A stretch of DNA of 64,000 nucleotides from JBJEFI01 sp051873875 (GTDB taxonomy: Bacteria > Bacillota > Bacilli > Bacillales > Bacillaceae_G): positions 1-64,000 of the forward strand of contig JBJEFI010000002.1 of the NCBI GenBank assembly GCA_051873875.1. Reading direction: 5' to 3'. The notes beneath the pieces are model-generated. The model saw nothing but the letters and a program-made list of their open reading frames with translations, was not told the origin of the DNA and did no database searches. A program made the position numbers and the translations under genes. Position 1 is the stretch's first letter. Each line of letters starts with the position of its first letter. This document shows, one piece after another, positions 34,319-43,169 of this stretch.

Positions 34319-35257
34319 ATGCAACATATTAGCGACTCCTTAAGCAAGCTGATGCAAAATGATCGATTTCGTCAAACGTATCACTTAATGAAAGATGAAG
34401 TGTTAAGTCATCCTGAGGTAAGAAGTTTCGTAAAGGAACATAAGGATGAAATTACAGAAGAAATATTAGAGCGAAGTTTATCAAAGCTATATGAATTTAT
34501 TGGGCAAAAGCCTTCGTGTAATGACTGTAAAAGTGTAAGTGATTGTAAAAATTTATTGAAGGGTTATATTCCAAAGTTATTTATTCAAGGAAAAGCAATT
34601 GATATTCGATATGAAGCATGTCAAAAGAAAGTAGCAGAGGATGCGAGAAGAAAACGGGAGGCACTAATTCAAAGTGTGTATGTTCCTCGTGACATATTAG
34701 CAGCGTCATTTCAAGATTTACAGTTAGATGATGAAGGACGTTATGAAGCAATTCGATTAGCAACTCATTTTGCCCAAACGTATGAAGTTGGTAGTAAGAT
34801 GAAAGGACTTTATTTACACGGGCCTTTTGGTGTAGGTAAGACGTATATTTTAGGGGCAGTTGCCAATGAATTAGCGTCACGAAATATTAGTTCGATGCTT
34901 GTTTATTTACCAGAATTTATTCGTGAAATGAAAAGTGCAATGGGGAAAGGAACATTAGATGAGAAGTTAGAAGCTGTCAGAACGGTTCCGGTCTTAATGC
35001 TAGATGATATTGGAGCAGAAGCTCTTTCAAGTTGGGTAAGGGATGAAATATTAGGGACAATTTTGCAATATCGAATGTTAGAAAATTTACCGACCTTTAT
35101 GACTTCTAATCTTACGTATGAAAAATTAGAGGAGCATTTATCTCATACACAGCGTGGTGAAGAAGAAGGATTAAAGGCAATGCGAATTATGGAACGAATT
35201 AAAGTGTTAACGACACCTGTTGAGGTAACAGGGAATGACCGTCGAAGTTCCTATTAA
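34319..35257 (+). CDS. dnaI: Primosomal helicase loader DnaI
   Basis: A 312-residue AAA+ loader that delivers the DnaC helicase to DNA. The N-terminal helicase-binding domain has the cysteine cluster CNDCKSVSDC (about 64-73); the ATPase has Walker A GPFGVGKTY, Walker B VLMLDDIGAE and sensor TSNLTYEKL. AGTGAGGATAT precedes the ATG. Length matches the family. Confidence 0.95.
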   Translation: MQHISDSLSKLMQNDRFRQTYHLMKDEVLSHPEVRSFVKEHKDEITEEILERSLSKLYEFIGQKPSCNDCKSVSDCKNLLKGYIPKLFIQGKAIDIRYEACQKKVAEDARRKREALIQSVYVPRDILAASFQDLQLDDEGRYEAIRLATHFAQTYEVGSKMKGLYLHGPFGVGKTYILGAVANELASRNISSMLVYLPEFIREMKSAMGKGTLDEKLEAVRTVPVLMLDDIGAEALSSWVRDEILGTILQYRMLENLPTFMTSNLTYEKLEEHLSHTQRGEEEGLKAMRIMERIKVLTTPVEVTGNDRRSSY

Positions 35258-35266
35258 GAAATTAGT

Positions 35267-35312
35267 AAAGGATAGGATACACAAGAAATTTTGTGTATAC
35301 CTATCCTTTTTT
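35267..35312. terminator. Strong terminator after dnaI, shared with the minus-strand operon
   Basis: A long stem (35267-35284 with 35290-35309, small bulges) with A on the left and T on the right, so it can act on both strands. Confidence 0.85.
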
Positions 35313-35664
35313 AGTGAAAGAAATACAATTTTATATAGTTTAACGTGACCTGCTGAGCTAGAAGAAATAAGAACCAACCAACTATACCTAAACCAATGGC
35401 GATAACTAGATGAATGGAATGGTTTAAAGCAATATAAATAATGAGTAACATCACAGCAGTAGCAGGAAGTCCAATTAGTACGCCTAATACAAATTTACTT
35501 AATGTGATGGTTTGTTCATCTTGAACAAAAAGCCATATGATACTAAGTAAACTTACTAACGGAAGTGCAGCAATCATTCCTCCGTAAGTCGGAAATCTTC
35601 TAGCAATCTCTGTTACAATGCCAATTACAAGAGCGGAAATGAGAATTTTTACAATCATATACAT
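35311..35664 (-). CDS. DUF3147-family membrane protein
   Basis: A 117-residue protein with four hydrophobic helices (about 4-20, 28-47, 58-80, 85-107) and the segment RRFPTYGGMIAALPLVSLLS between the first two, typical of DUF3147. Function unknown. It overlaps the end of the MarR gene by 10 bp, so it is translationally coupled to it and is the likely regulated cargo of that operon. Confidence 0.65.
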   Translation of the reverse strand: MYMIVKILISALVIGIVTEIARRFPTYGGMIAALPLVSLLSIIWLFVQDEQTITLSKFVLGVLIGLPATAVMLLIIYIALNHSIHLVIAIGLGIVGWFLFLLAQQVTLNYIKLYFFH

Positions 35665-36071
35665 CGCTTTGCGCCTTCACTTAACAGTTTAAATGCTTGT
35701 TCAATTAGTTGTTTTTCATCCTCACTTAATTGGCTAAATAGGTGATTTAATTTTTCTTCATCTAAACGTGTGTGTTGATGTAATACTTCTTTTCCTAAAG
35801 GTGTAAGACAAAGAATGACTTTTCGCTCATCGATGTCATTCCGTTTTTTTAGTATGTACTTTTTTTCAATAAGCCTTTTAATATGTTCAGATGCTGTATT
35901 GTGAGAAATGTGAAGATGAGAAGCGACCTGAGCTATTCCTATATTTGTTTGCTTTTCGATAAGTTGAAGAATACGAATTGCTTGATGAGATATTTTCTCT
36001 TTGTGAGGATAATGCAAATGAAAATAAATGTCTGTCCAATATTGATTTAATAAGGCAATTTTATTATCCAT
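35655..36071 (-). CDS. MarR-family transcriptional regulator
   Basis: A 138-residue dimeric winged-helix repressor. The recognition helix region is IAQVASHLHISHNTASEHIKRL (broken here as ASHLHISHNTASEHIKRL) and the wing is KKRNDIDERKVILCLT, both characteristic. AGAGGTGG is placed 5 bp before ATG 36071; the in-frame GTG at 36080 lies within that site. The large inverted repeat at 36086-36124 begins just upstream and suggests self-repression. Confidence 0.88.
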   Translation of the reverse strand: MDNKIALLNQYWTDIYFHLHYPHKEKISHQAIRILQLIEKQTNIGIAQVASHLHISHNTASEHIKRLIEKKYILKKRNDIDERKVILCLTPLGKEVLHQHTRLDEEKLNHLFSQLSEDEKQLIEQAFKLLSEGAKRCI

Positions 36072-36085
36072 AACTTCCACCTCTT

Positions 36086-36124
36086 TATATCGTTTAATAC
36101 GATTGTATCGTAATAAACGATATA
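36086..36124. promoter_or_regulatory. Near-perfect 18-bp palindromic operator of the MarR operon
   Basis: The half sites 36086-36103 and 36107-36124 are reverse complements at 17 of 18 positions, around a 3-bp TGT spacer. Each half also carries TATCGTTTA-like and ATACGAT-like parts. It covers the stretch immediately before the ribosome site of marR, as expected for an autorepressor operator. Confidence 0.75.
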
Positions 36125-36140
36125 AATCGAAAGATTTGCT

Positions 36141-36716
36141 TTAGATAAGTTCTTTCCACTCTTGCTCTAATATGCTGTATAAAAAAGAGTTACGCCAGCC
36201 ATCTCTTAATAATAAATCTTCACGAATAGTTCCTTCTCTTGTCATGCCGATTTTTTCTAATACCTTTGCAGAACCGCTATTTCGTTGGTCACATGTAGCA
36301 TAGATTCGATGTAAATTTAAGGGGTTAAATCCAAATGCAAGCAGTTGTTGAGATGCTTCTGTTGCAAATCCCATTCCCCAATAGGCTGGGTGCAAGATAT
36401 AGCCAATTTCACCAACTCGATGAAAGAAATCATGGACATTCAATTCAACAGCGCCAATCATTTTCTCCTTTTCTTTTAAGATGATGGCAAAAAAGAATCG
36501 ACTTCGAGGATTTTTATGTGTATCTATCATTACTTGTTTCACAAAAGCTTTTGATTCTTCTTCGGTGTTTGGTCCCAAAGGTTGGTATTGGCATACGATT
36601 TCTTGTGAAGCATAGTTGTGAACATCTATCCAATCTCCTTCATCTATTTCTCGTAAAATAATTCGTTTGCTCTCTATATATAGTCCCCCTTTTTTCTTAT
36701 TTCCAAATTTTATCAC
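36141..36716 (-). CDS. GNAT acetyltransferase, RimJ/RimL type
   Basis: About 180-191 residues with the RimJ/RimL pattern: IESKRIILREIDEGDW at the N terminus, GAVELNVHD, the acetyl-CoA loop HPAYWGMGFATEA, and RIYATCDQRNSGSAKVLEKIGM. It probably acetylates an N-terminal or small-molecule amine. The start is odd: the strong ribosome site AAAAGGGGGA lies inside the frame, just before CTA-TAT-ATA where the family normally begins, while the upstream GTG at 36716 has no ribosome site. Confidence 0.75.
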   Translation of the reverse strand: MIKFGNKKKGGLYIESKRIILREIDEGDWIDVHNYASQEIVCQYQPLGPNTEEESKAFVKQVMIDTHKNPRSRFFFAIILKEKEKMIGAVELNVHDFFHRVGEIGYILHPAYWGMGFATEASQQLLAFGFNPLNLHRIYATCDQRNSGSAKVLEKIGMTREGTIREDLLLRDGWRNSFLYSILEQEWKELI

Positions 36717-36835
36717 TTTTGAATTTCAGCGAAAAGAATTAGAGGAGGGTTTTTCTTATTTCCTATACATGATTTTCTTGCTTTTTTCATATAAATATGA
36801 ATATCTGTTATAGGAAAATTGTGAGGTGGATAAGA

Positions 36836-37681
36836 GTGATTTCAATATCTTTTGAGAGAGAACAAGATGCAGTTGCTTTATATAACCGATTAACAAAAGG
36901 GGTAAATCCTTTAAAATATATTAACCTTTCATTGCGGCATAATATTGTAGAAGTAAAGGGGACAAAAGGAATTCAAACGTATACGTCACTTGTGTTCATT
37001 CCGACTTTTATTCGCTTTATTATGGATATGTTTGAAGGGAAACAAATTATTGAAATCGTAAAGCAAGATTTTTTATTTAGTAGCGAAGAGGAATGCTTGC
37101 TTATTTATCAAATGTTTAAAAGCATTATTGATGATCATATTTTTCATCGAGAAAAAGGAATTGGGGACCGAAAGCAATATTTATTGCAAATGATACAAGA
37201 TTTCTTTATGTTGCCAATTTCTTTTTCATATGAAGCCTTTGTCAAATTTCGCTTAAAGGAATATAAGGAACATTTATATATGATGGTAGAAAAAGCAATC
37301 GATGAATATAAGCTAGAGCAAAATTATCAAATGTATATTCAAACGATTCGCGCATACATAAAGAAAAAAGCAATTTATTTAAAGCGGATAAATATTGTTA
37401 TTAATGAGGAAATAAAAGTATATGATGAGGAATTTCGATTAATCCCATTAGAGAAAATTCCAATTGATATGGAATTGATGAAAAAATGTAACGATATGAT
37501 TGATGAAAAGGTTATTGCACCGTTACTTTCATTATCTCCAGAAAGTATTTATATTTACTCTTCTTCAAAGGATGAACAACTTATTTTAGGTATCTATAAT
37601 ATATTTGAGGAAAAAGTGAAGTGGTTTCCTTACTATGCATATACTATTGAACGACAAAAATTTTCACAAATTATCGAGTGA
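36836..37681 (+). CDS. ytxC: Putative sporulation protein YtxC
   Basis: A 281-residue protein matching B. subtilis YtxC in length and position before thrS. It is soluble, helical and rich in K, E and Y, with a conserved FVKFRLKEYKEHL segment. Its molecular role is unknown. GTG 36836 has GAGGTGG seven bases upstream; the ATG at 36797 lies before that ribosome site. Confidence 0.82.
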   Translation: MISISFEREQDAVALYNRLTKGVNPLKYINLSLRHNIVEVKGTKGIQTYTSLVFIPTFIRFIMDMFEGKQIIEIVKQDFLFSSEEECLLIYQMFKSIIDDHIFHREKGIGDRKQYLLQMIQDFFMLPISFSYEAFVKFRLKEYKEHLYMMVEKAIDEYKLEQNYQMYIQTIRAYIKKKAIYLKRINIVINEEIKVYDEEFRLIPLEKIPIDMELMKKCNDMIDEKVIAPLLSLSPESIYIYSSSKDEQLILGIYNIFEEKVKWFPYYAYTIERQKFSQIIE

Positions 37682-37740
37682 AATATTGATTTTCTTATTG
37701 TAGAAGCATATAATACATAACATAAATAAATATTGTTATT

Positions 37741-37979
37741 GTAATGATGAGGACAACAATTATTTTTTACGATTCTCAGAGAGGGAGGCCATTGGCTGGG
37801 AGCTTCCTAATACGAAAAATTAATTTACCACCTCTGAACTTCAGCAGTGAACAGAATCCTTAGTAATTGCTGACGGAAATTTCCGTTATACAAATGAAGT
37901 ACATAGGTATACCTATGTAAAAATAGGGTGGAACCACGAAACCACACTCGTCCCTTGTTTGAGGGAGGAGTGTTTTTTT
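37741..37979 (+). promoter_or_regulatory. T-box riboswitch (threonyl) upstream of thrS
   Basis: The T-box sequence AGGGTGGAACCACG is at 37925-37938. Upstream are the AG-bulge region (AGAGAGGGAGG) and the specifier context TTTACCACCTCTGAAC, where ACC is a threonine codon. CACTC-CTCCC pairing (CACTCGTCCCT with AGGGAGGAGTG) followed by seven T is the terminator, competing with the antiterminator that uncharged tRNA-Thr stabilises. It therefore raises thrS expression when threonine is short. Confidence 0.93.
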
Positions 37980-38009
37980 ATGCGCATTTTTAAGAAGGAG
38001 GAAAACAAC

Positions 38010-39935
38010 ATGGTAAAAATTACATTTCCAGATGGAGCAGTTAAGGAGTTTCCAAAAGGAACAACAACAGAAGAAATTGCACAATCAATTAGTCCAGGAT
38101 TAAGAAAAAAATCAGTTGCTGGTTTAGTAAATGGCATACAAAAAGATTTACGTACACCAATTGAAGAAGATAGCACATTAGCTATTATTACAGAAGGAAC
38201 AAAAGAAGGTGACGATATTCTTCGTCATACTGCTGCTCACGTATTAGCACAAGCGTTAAAACGTTTATACCCAGATGTAAAATTAGGAATTGGCCCAGTT
38301 ATTGAAAATGGGTTCTACTATGACATCGATATGGAGCATAAATTAACACCAGAAGATCTAGTTGTGATTGAAAAAGAAATGCAACGTATTATCAACGAAA
38401 ATTTAGAAGTAAAACGTGTAGAAGTATCTCGTGAAGAAGCGTTAAAACGCTATGAAGAAATTGGTGACGAATATAAATTAGAACTAATTAATGAATTACC
38501 AGAAGGCGAAATTATTTCAATTTATGAGCAAGGTGAATTTTTTGATCTTTGCCGTGGTATTCATCTTCCTTCAACAGGAAAAATCAAAGCATTTAAATTA
38601 TTAAACATTGCTGGTGCATACTGGCGTGGCGATTCAAAAAATAAAATGTTACAACGTGTATACGGTACTGCATTTGCGAAAAAAGCAGACTTAGATGAGC
38701 ATATTCGCTTATTAGAAGAAGCAAAAGAACGTGATCACCGTAAACTTGGAAAAGAACTTGATTTATTCATGACTTCTCAAAAAGTTGGACAAGGGTTACC
38801 GATGTGGTTACCAAAAGGTGCAAAAATCCGTCGTATTATCGAGCGTTATATCGTAGATAAAGAAGAAAAATTAGGTTATGACCATGTATATACACCAGTG
38901 TTAGGAAGTGTAGAATTATACAAAACATCTGGTCACTGGGATCACTATCAAGATGGCATGTTCCCAAAAATGGAAATGGATAATGAAGAATTAGTTCTTC
39001 GTCCAATGAACTGCCCACATCACATGATGGTTTACAAACATGATATTCGTAGTTATCGTGACTTACCAATCCGTATTGCGGAACTTGGTATGATGCATCG
39101 TTATGAAATGTCAGGAGCATTAACTGGTTTACAACGTGTTCGTGCCATGACATTAAATGATGCACATATTTTCGTTCGTCCAGATCAAATTCAAGATGAG
39201 TTTAAACGCGTTGTTCGTTTAATTCAAGAAGTATACAGTGATTTTGGTTTAAATGATTACTCATTCCGTCTATCTTATCGTGACCCAGAAGATACTGAAA
39301 AGTACTTCGATGATGATGAAATGTGGGAAAAAGCACAAGGCATGTTAAAAGCTGCAATGGATGATATGGGCTTAGAATATTATGAAGCAGAAGGAGAAGC
39401 AGCATTCTACGGCCCTAAATTAGACGTACAAGTTCGAAGTGCATTAGGGAAAGATGAAACATTATCAACTGTTCAATTAGATTTCTTATTACCAGAGCGC
39501 TTTGATTTAACATACGTTGGTGAAGATGGAAAACAACATCGACCAGTTGTTATTCATCGTGGTGTTGTATCAACAATGGAACGCTTCACTGCATTCTTAA
39601 TTGAAGAATATAAAGGGGCATTCCCAACTTGGTTAGCTCCAGTACAAGTACAAGTGATTCCTGTATCACCAAGTGTACATTTAGATTATGCAAATAAAGT
39701 AAAAGAAGAATTACAAGCACAAGGCTATCGTGTTGAATTAGATGCACGTGACGAAAAAATCGGTTATAAAATCCGTGAAGCACAAATGCAAAAGATTCCA
39801 TTCATGCTTGTTGTTGGGGACAAAGAAGTGGAAGAAGGCGGCGTAAACGTTCGTCGTTATGGTCAACAAAAATCAGAAACAATGCCATTTGCATCATTTG
39901 CTGATTTAATTGCTTCTGAAGGTTTAAAAAAATAA
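38010..39935 (+). CDS. thrS: Threonyl-tRNA synthetase
   Basis: A 641-residue class II synthetase. In order: TGS domain (about 3-62), the editing domain with HTAAHVLAQAL and the later CRGIHLP, the catalytic core with zinc-binding MNCPHHMMVYKH (about 335), motif 2 around GALTGLQRVRAMTLNDAH, motif 3 HRGVVSTMERF, and the anticodon domain. The frame is open to 37959 but AGAAGGAGG lies before ATG 38010. Controlled by the T-box just upstream. Confidence 0.96.
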   Translation: MVKITFPDGAVKEFPKGTTTEEIAQSISPGLRKKSVAGLVNGIQKDLRTPIEEDSTLAIITEGTKEGDDILRHTAAHVLAQALKRLYPDVKLGIGPVIENGFYYDIDMEHKLTPEDLVVIEKEMQRIINENLEVKRVEVSREEALKRYEEIGDEYKLELINELPEGEIISIYEQGEFFDLCRGIHLPSTGKIKAFKLLNIAGAYWRGDSKNKMLQRVYGTAFAKKADLDEHIRLLEEAKERDHRKLGKELDLFMTSQKVGQGLPMWLPKGAKIRRIIERYIVDKEEKLGYDHVYTPVLGSVELYKTSGHWDHYQDGMFPKMEMDNEELVLRPMNCPHHMMVYKHDIRSYRDLPIRIAELGMMHRYEMSGALTGLQRVRAMTLNDAHIFVRPDQIQDEFKRVVRLIQEVYSDFGLNDYSFRLSYRDPEDTEKYFDDDEMWEKAQGMLKAAMDDMGLEYYEAEGEAAFYGPKLDVQVRSALGKDETLSTVQLDFLLPERFDLTYVGEDGKQHRPVVIHRGVVSTMERFTAFLIEEYKGAFPTWLAPVQVQVIPVSPSVHLDYANKVKEELQAQGYRVELDARDEKIGYKIREAQMQKIPFMLVVGDKEVEEGGVNVRRYGQQKSETMPFASFADLIASEGLKK

Positions 39936-39998
39936 GCAGAAGCATTATTTAAATATAATGAGTTCTCTCCATCAAATAACAAAAGTAGTATAACTATT

Positions 39999-40032
39999 AA
40001 AAAATCACCAAGGAAACTTGGTGATTTTTTAT
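39999..40032 (+). terminator. Terminator after thrS
   Basis: AAAAATCACCAAG (40000-40012) pairs with CTTGGTGATTTTT over a GAAA loop. The remaining 40033-40259 is AT-rich with no ORF; I see no further clear signal. Confidence 0.9.
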
Positions 40033-40259
40033 TTATTTATAACTCATGCGTACATAGGAAATTCTATCTCTATTATAAGAATAAGTGATTATAGAATGTA
40101 TTTAAAAGGAAGAGGAAAGGGCGGTTTTAAATAGAATATCATGCTATTTAAGTTGGTATTTTCGCTATATTATTTGAAAATAAATTATTTTTTCAGAAAT
40201 AAAAAGGAATTTTGTCGTTTTTCTCGAATATGTGTACATTATGAGGGGAGCGAGAATAG

Positions 40260-41363
40260 TTGGAATTAGAACGTAGTCAAAAAAAGAAATGGGGAGCAAT
40301 TGTAGCGGTTGGACTCCTTTTGCTTTCAAAGGCAAAATTTCTACTACCATTGCTTAAAGTTTTAAAATTGCATACATTAGCCAGTATGTTTATATCAATT
40401 GGAGCATATGCCCTTGTTTATGGATGGCAATTTGCTATTGTCCTTGTCTATTTAATGTTTATTCATGAAAGTGGACATTTATGGGCAGCAAAGCGTGTTG
40501 GAATTCCAACAACACCAGCTATTTTTATCCCATTTATGGGTGCAGTAGTAGGTTTGAAAGAAATGCCACGCAACGCAAGAGATGAAGCGTATATGGCGTA
40601 TATGGGACCTTTATTTGGATTGCTGTCCTTCTTACCAGCAATACCGTTATATTTATATACTGAAGAGCCAGTATGGGCACTAATGATTACCTTAGGCTCA
40701 TTGCTTAATTTATTTAATCTTATTCCGGTTTCACCATTAGATGGAGGAAGAATTGTTTCTGTAATAAGTACAAAATTTTGGTTTATAGGGCTAATTATCT
40801 TAGCGGTATTCTCCTTTTTTACAAAAAGTGCAATTGGGATTTTGATTCTCATTATGGGTGTAATCTCGTTGGTAGAAGTTTATAAAAAACAAAAGTTAAG
40901 CGAGCAACTTGATTTTCAATTAAGTCGCTTATCGATTTATGATCATTGTTTAAAAAGTAAGATAGAGCGATATGGCTATCATCCTTTTTCTTTATTAAAA
41001 ATGAAAAAGGAATATGAAGAAAGAATCATTCAAATTGAAAATGAAGGCAATAAAGGCAAGAAGGAAAAGGGAGAGTTAGCATTACTTCGTCTTTCTTTAA
41101 AAACCGTCGAGCGTCTTCATGATGAATTTGAAGTAGTGGAAAACGAAGCTGGAGAGAATGTTCTTCCAATGGTGCCTACTGAATTTGTTGAATTTAAAGA
41201 AGCACAGCAGGAATGGGAAGAAAATCGAGATAGCATACGTGGATATTATAATGCAGATGGACAGACACGATTAAAATATACACTGTTATATACAATGCTA
41301 GTTATCGTGCTAGCAGGTCTAAATTATTGGGGACAGATGATTTTACCAAGTGATTTTTCTTAG
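40260..41363 (+). CDS. Site-2 protease family (M50) membrane metalloprotease
   Basis: A 367-residue intramembrane protease candidate. HESGH (about residue 69-73, HExxH zinc motif) lies in the first core helix and SPLDGGRI (about 160) provides the third ligand in NLIPVSPLDGG. About six membrane segments are followed by a roughly 120-residue charged helical cytoplasmic region (about 210-335) and a final C-terminal membrane helix. Substrate unknown. It starts at TTG with GAGGGGAGCG upstream and precedes the infC operon, which has its own promoter. Confidence 0.85.
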   Translation: MELERSQKKKWGAIVAVGLLLLSKAKFLLPLLKVLKLHTLASMFISIGAYALVYGWQFAIVLVYLMFIHESGHLWAAKRVGIPTTPAIFIPFMGAVVGLKEMPRNARDEAYMAYMGPLFGLLSFLPAIPLYLYTEEPVWALMITLGSLLNLFNLIPVSPLDGGRIVSVISTKFWFIGLIILAVFSFFTKSAIGILILIMGVISLVEVYKKQKLSEQLDFQLSRLSIYDHCLKSKIERYGYHPFSLLKMKKEYEERIIQIENEGNKGKKEKGELALLRLSLKTVERLHDEFEVVENEAGENVLPMVPTEFVEFKEAQQEWEENRDSIRGYYNADGQTRLKYTLLYTMLVIVLAGLNYWGQMILPSDFS

Positions 41364-41454
41364 TATTTTAAGGAAATGTGAAAAAAAGATTGCAAGCTGT
41401 TCATTTGTCTGATATGATATTCACTGTTGTGAAGGAAACGAAAAACTATGTCTG

Positions 41455-41483
41455 TTGACAGCGAATTGTCTTTGTGATATAGT
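41455..41483 (+). promoter_or_regulatory. SigA promoter of infC-rpmI-rplT
   Basis: A consensus TTGACA (41455-41460), 17-bp spacer and TATAGT (41478-41483). It predicts a leader of roughly 200 nt before infC. Confidence 0.85.
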
Positions 41484-41489
41484 ATAGTT

Positions 41490-41680
41490 CGAACTGAATA
41501 CATCTTGTATAAGAAGGAGCACCCGCTTCTCACCTACTATGACGCAATTGCTGTTTTGAGGTTGAACATGAAATTATACCTTTTTGAAGGTTTAAGTGTG
41601 GGTGCATCTATGTTATCCGCACTTTTTTTATGTAAAGATATGCTGGATTGCTTATCAAATGTATTCTCGATAATACCTTG
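41490..41680 (+). promoter_or_regulatory. L20-type leader with attenuator upstream of infC
   Basis: The untranslated leader contains a terminator (AAGTGTGGGT at 41594-41603 pairing with ATCCGCACTT at 41615-41624, then a T run). Upstream sequences (GAAGGAGCACCCGCTTCTC and further segments) can form competing stems. This layout is that of the Firmicute L20 leader, in which ribosomal protein L20 binds and causes early termination of infC-rpmI-rplT. Confidence 0.8.
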
Positions 41681-41693
41681 GAGGTGGCTTACT

Positions 41694-42212
41694 ATTAGCA
41701 AGGACATGATGGTAAACGAAGGAATTCGTGCTCGTGAGATCCGATTAATTGGCCCAAATGGCGATCAGTTAGGAATTAAATCTCGTAACGAGGCATTAGA
41801 TATGGCTGCGAACTTAAATCTTGATTTGGTTATGGTTGCACCAAACGCGAAACCGCCTGTATGCCGCATTATGGATTATGGTAAATTCCGTTTTGAGCAA
41901 CAGAAGAAAGAACGTGAAGCTCGTAAAAATCAAACTGTTATTAGCTTAAAAGAAATTCGTTTAAGCCCAACAATTGAAGAACACGACTTTAACACAAAAC
42001 TTCGAAATGCAATTAAGTTCCTTGAAAAAGGAGATAAAGTAAAAGCATCTATTCGTTTTAAGGGACGTGCAATCACACACAAAGAAATTGGTCAACGTGT
42101 ATTAGACCGTTTTGCTGAGGCGTGTGCAGAAGTTAGCACAGTTGAATCTGCACCAAAGATGGATGGTCGTAGCATGTTCTTAGTGTTAGCACCTAAAACT
42201 GATAAAAAGTGA
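41694..42212 (+). CDS. infC: Translation initiation factor IF-3
   Basis: The 172-residue factor binds the 30S subunit and checks start codon pairing. The sequence VNEGIRAREIRLIGPNGDQLG, here split at VNEGIRARE and LIGPNGDQLG, is the N-domain; RFKGRAITHKE and KMDGRSMFLVLAPK mark the C-domain. The start is ATT at 41694: GGAGGTGG (41680-41687) is ideally spaced from it, and the next ATG (41706) is too far. A rare start codon discriminated by IF-3 itself is the classical autoregulation. Confidence 0.93.
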   Translation: MSKDMMVNEGIRAREIRLIGPNGDQLGIKSRNEALDMAANLNLDLVMVAPNAKPPVCRIMDYGKFRFEQQKKEREARKNQTVISLKEIRLSPTIEEHDFNTKLRNAIKFLEKGDKVKASIRFKGRAITHKEIGQRVLDRFAEACAEVSTVESAPKMDGRSMFLVLAPKTDKK

Positions 42213-42234
42213 TTTGATAGAGGAGGAAGACCCA

Positions 42235-42432
42235 ATGCCAAAACAAAAAACTCACCGTGGCGCTGCTAAGCGTTTTAAAAAGACTGGATCAGGTAAACTG
42301 AAACGTTCTCACGCTTACACAAGCCATTTATTTGCAAACAAATCTACAAAAGCTAAACGTCACTTACGTAAAGCTGCAGTAGTTAGCGCTGGCGATTTCA
42401 AACGTATTCGTCAAATGCTAGACACAATGTAA
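42235..42432 (+). CDS. rpmI: 50S ribosomal protein L35
   Basis: A 65-residue basic ribosomal protein (MPKQKTHRGAAKRFKKTGSG start is the family signature). GAGGAGGAAGACCCA precedes the ATG. It lies 22 bp after infC and 44 bp before rplT in the standard infC-rpmI-rplT operon. Confidence 0.96.
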   Translation: MPKQKTHRGAAKRFKKTGSGKLKRSHAYTSHLFANKSTKAKRHLRKAAVVSAGDFKRIRQMLDTM

Positions 42433-42476
42433 TTTAAATTCGGTATTATAGATAATATTTTTCAGGAGGTAACATT

Positions 42477-42833
42477 ATGCCAAGAGTAAAAGGTGGTACA
42501 GTAACTCGTCGCCGTCGTAAAAGAGTCTTAAAGTTAGCGAAAGGTTATTTTGGTTCTAAACACCGTTTATATAAAGTTGCTAACCAACAAGTTATGAAGT
42601 CATTAATGAACGCATTCCGCGATCGTCGTCAAAAGAAACGTGACTTCCGTAAATTATGGATTACTCGTATCAACGCTGCTGCACGTATGAACGGTTTATC
42701 ATACAGCCGTTTAATGCACGGTTTAAAAGTAGCTGGTATCGAAGTTAACCGTAAAATGTTAGCTGACTTAGCAGTTAATGATGCTGCTGCTTTCGCTGAA
42801 TTAGCAACTGTAGCTAAAAACAACTTAAAATAA
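42477..42833 (+). CDS. rplT: 50S ribosomal protein L20
   Basis: A 118-residue basic protein (starts MPRVKGGTVTRRRRKRVLK, ends with AAAFAELATVAK) needed early in 50S assembly. It is also the repressor that binds the infC leader at 41490-41680. TTCAGGAGGTAAC precedes the ATG. Confidence 0.97.
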   Translation: MPRVKGGTVTRRRRKRVLKLAKGYFGSKHRLYKVANQQVMKSLMNAFRDRRQKKRDFRKLWITRINAAARMNGLSYSRLMHGLKVAGIEVNRKMLADLAVNDAAAFAELATVAKNNLK

Positions 42834-42842
42834 TTTTATTTT

Positions 42843-42877
42843 AGAACTATCTCAATTTACATTGAGATAGTTTTTTT
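42843..42877 (+). terminator. Terminator after rplT
   Basis: AACTATCTCAA pairs with TTGAGATAGTT over a 6-nt loop, then eight T. The rest of the gap to 43102 is AT-rich with no ORF or clear structure. Confidence 0.92.
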
Positions 42878-43102
42878 TATGGGAAAATACGCTTCGTAAA
42901 ATTAGAATAATCAGAAAAAATAGAGGTATACCCATTAAATGTTAAATGAAACTATTTTTATTAAATAATATATTCAATAGGTATATAGCATTAGTATCAT
43001 TGTTATAAAAAGAGGTATAAAGTTTATTTATTATTTTTAAAAAATAGTGAACAATTTGTGTGCGGGTTGGTAAAAAAATATATAAAAACTAAAAAATAAT
43101 GT

Positions 43103-43132
43103 TTGCATAGATAACGTTTTCTTTAATATAAT
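43103..43132 (+). promoter_or_regulatory. SigA-type promoter of the dUTPase gene
   Basis: TTGCAT (43103-43108), 18-bp spacer and perfect TATAAT (43127-43132), 38 bp before the start codon. Confidence 0.65.
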
Positions 43133-43169
43133 CACATCGAATAGAAAAGAGAATTCGGGGGTAAAATGC

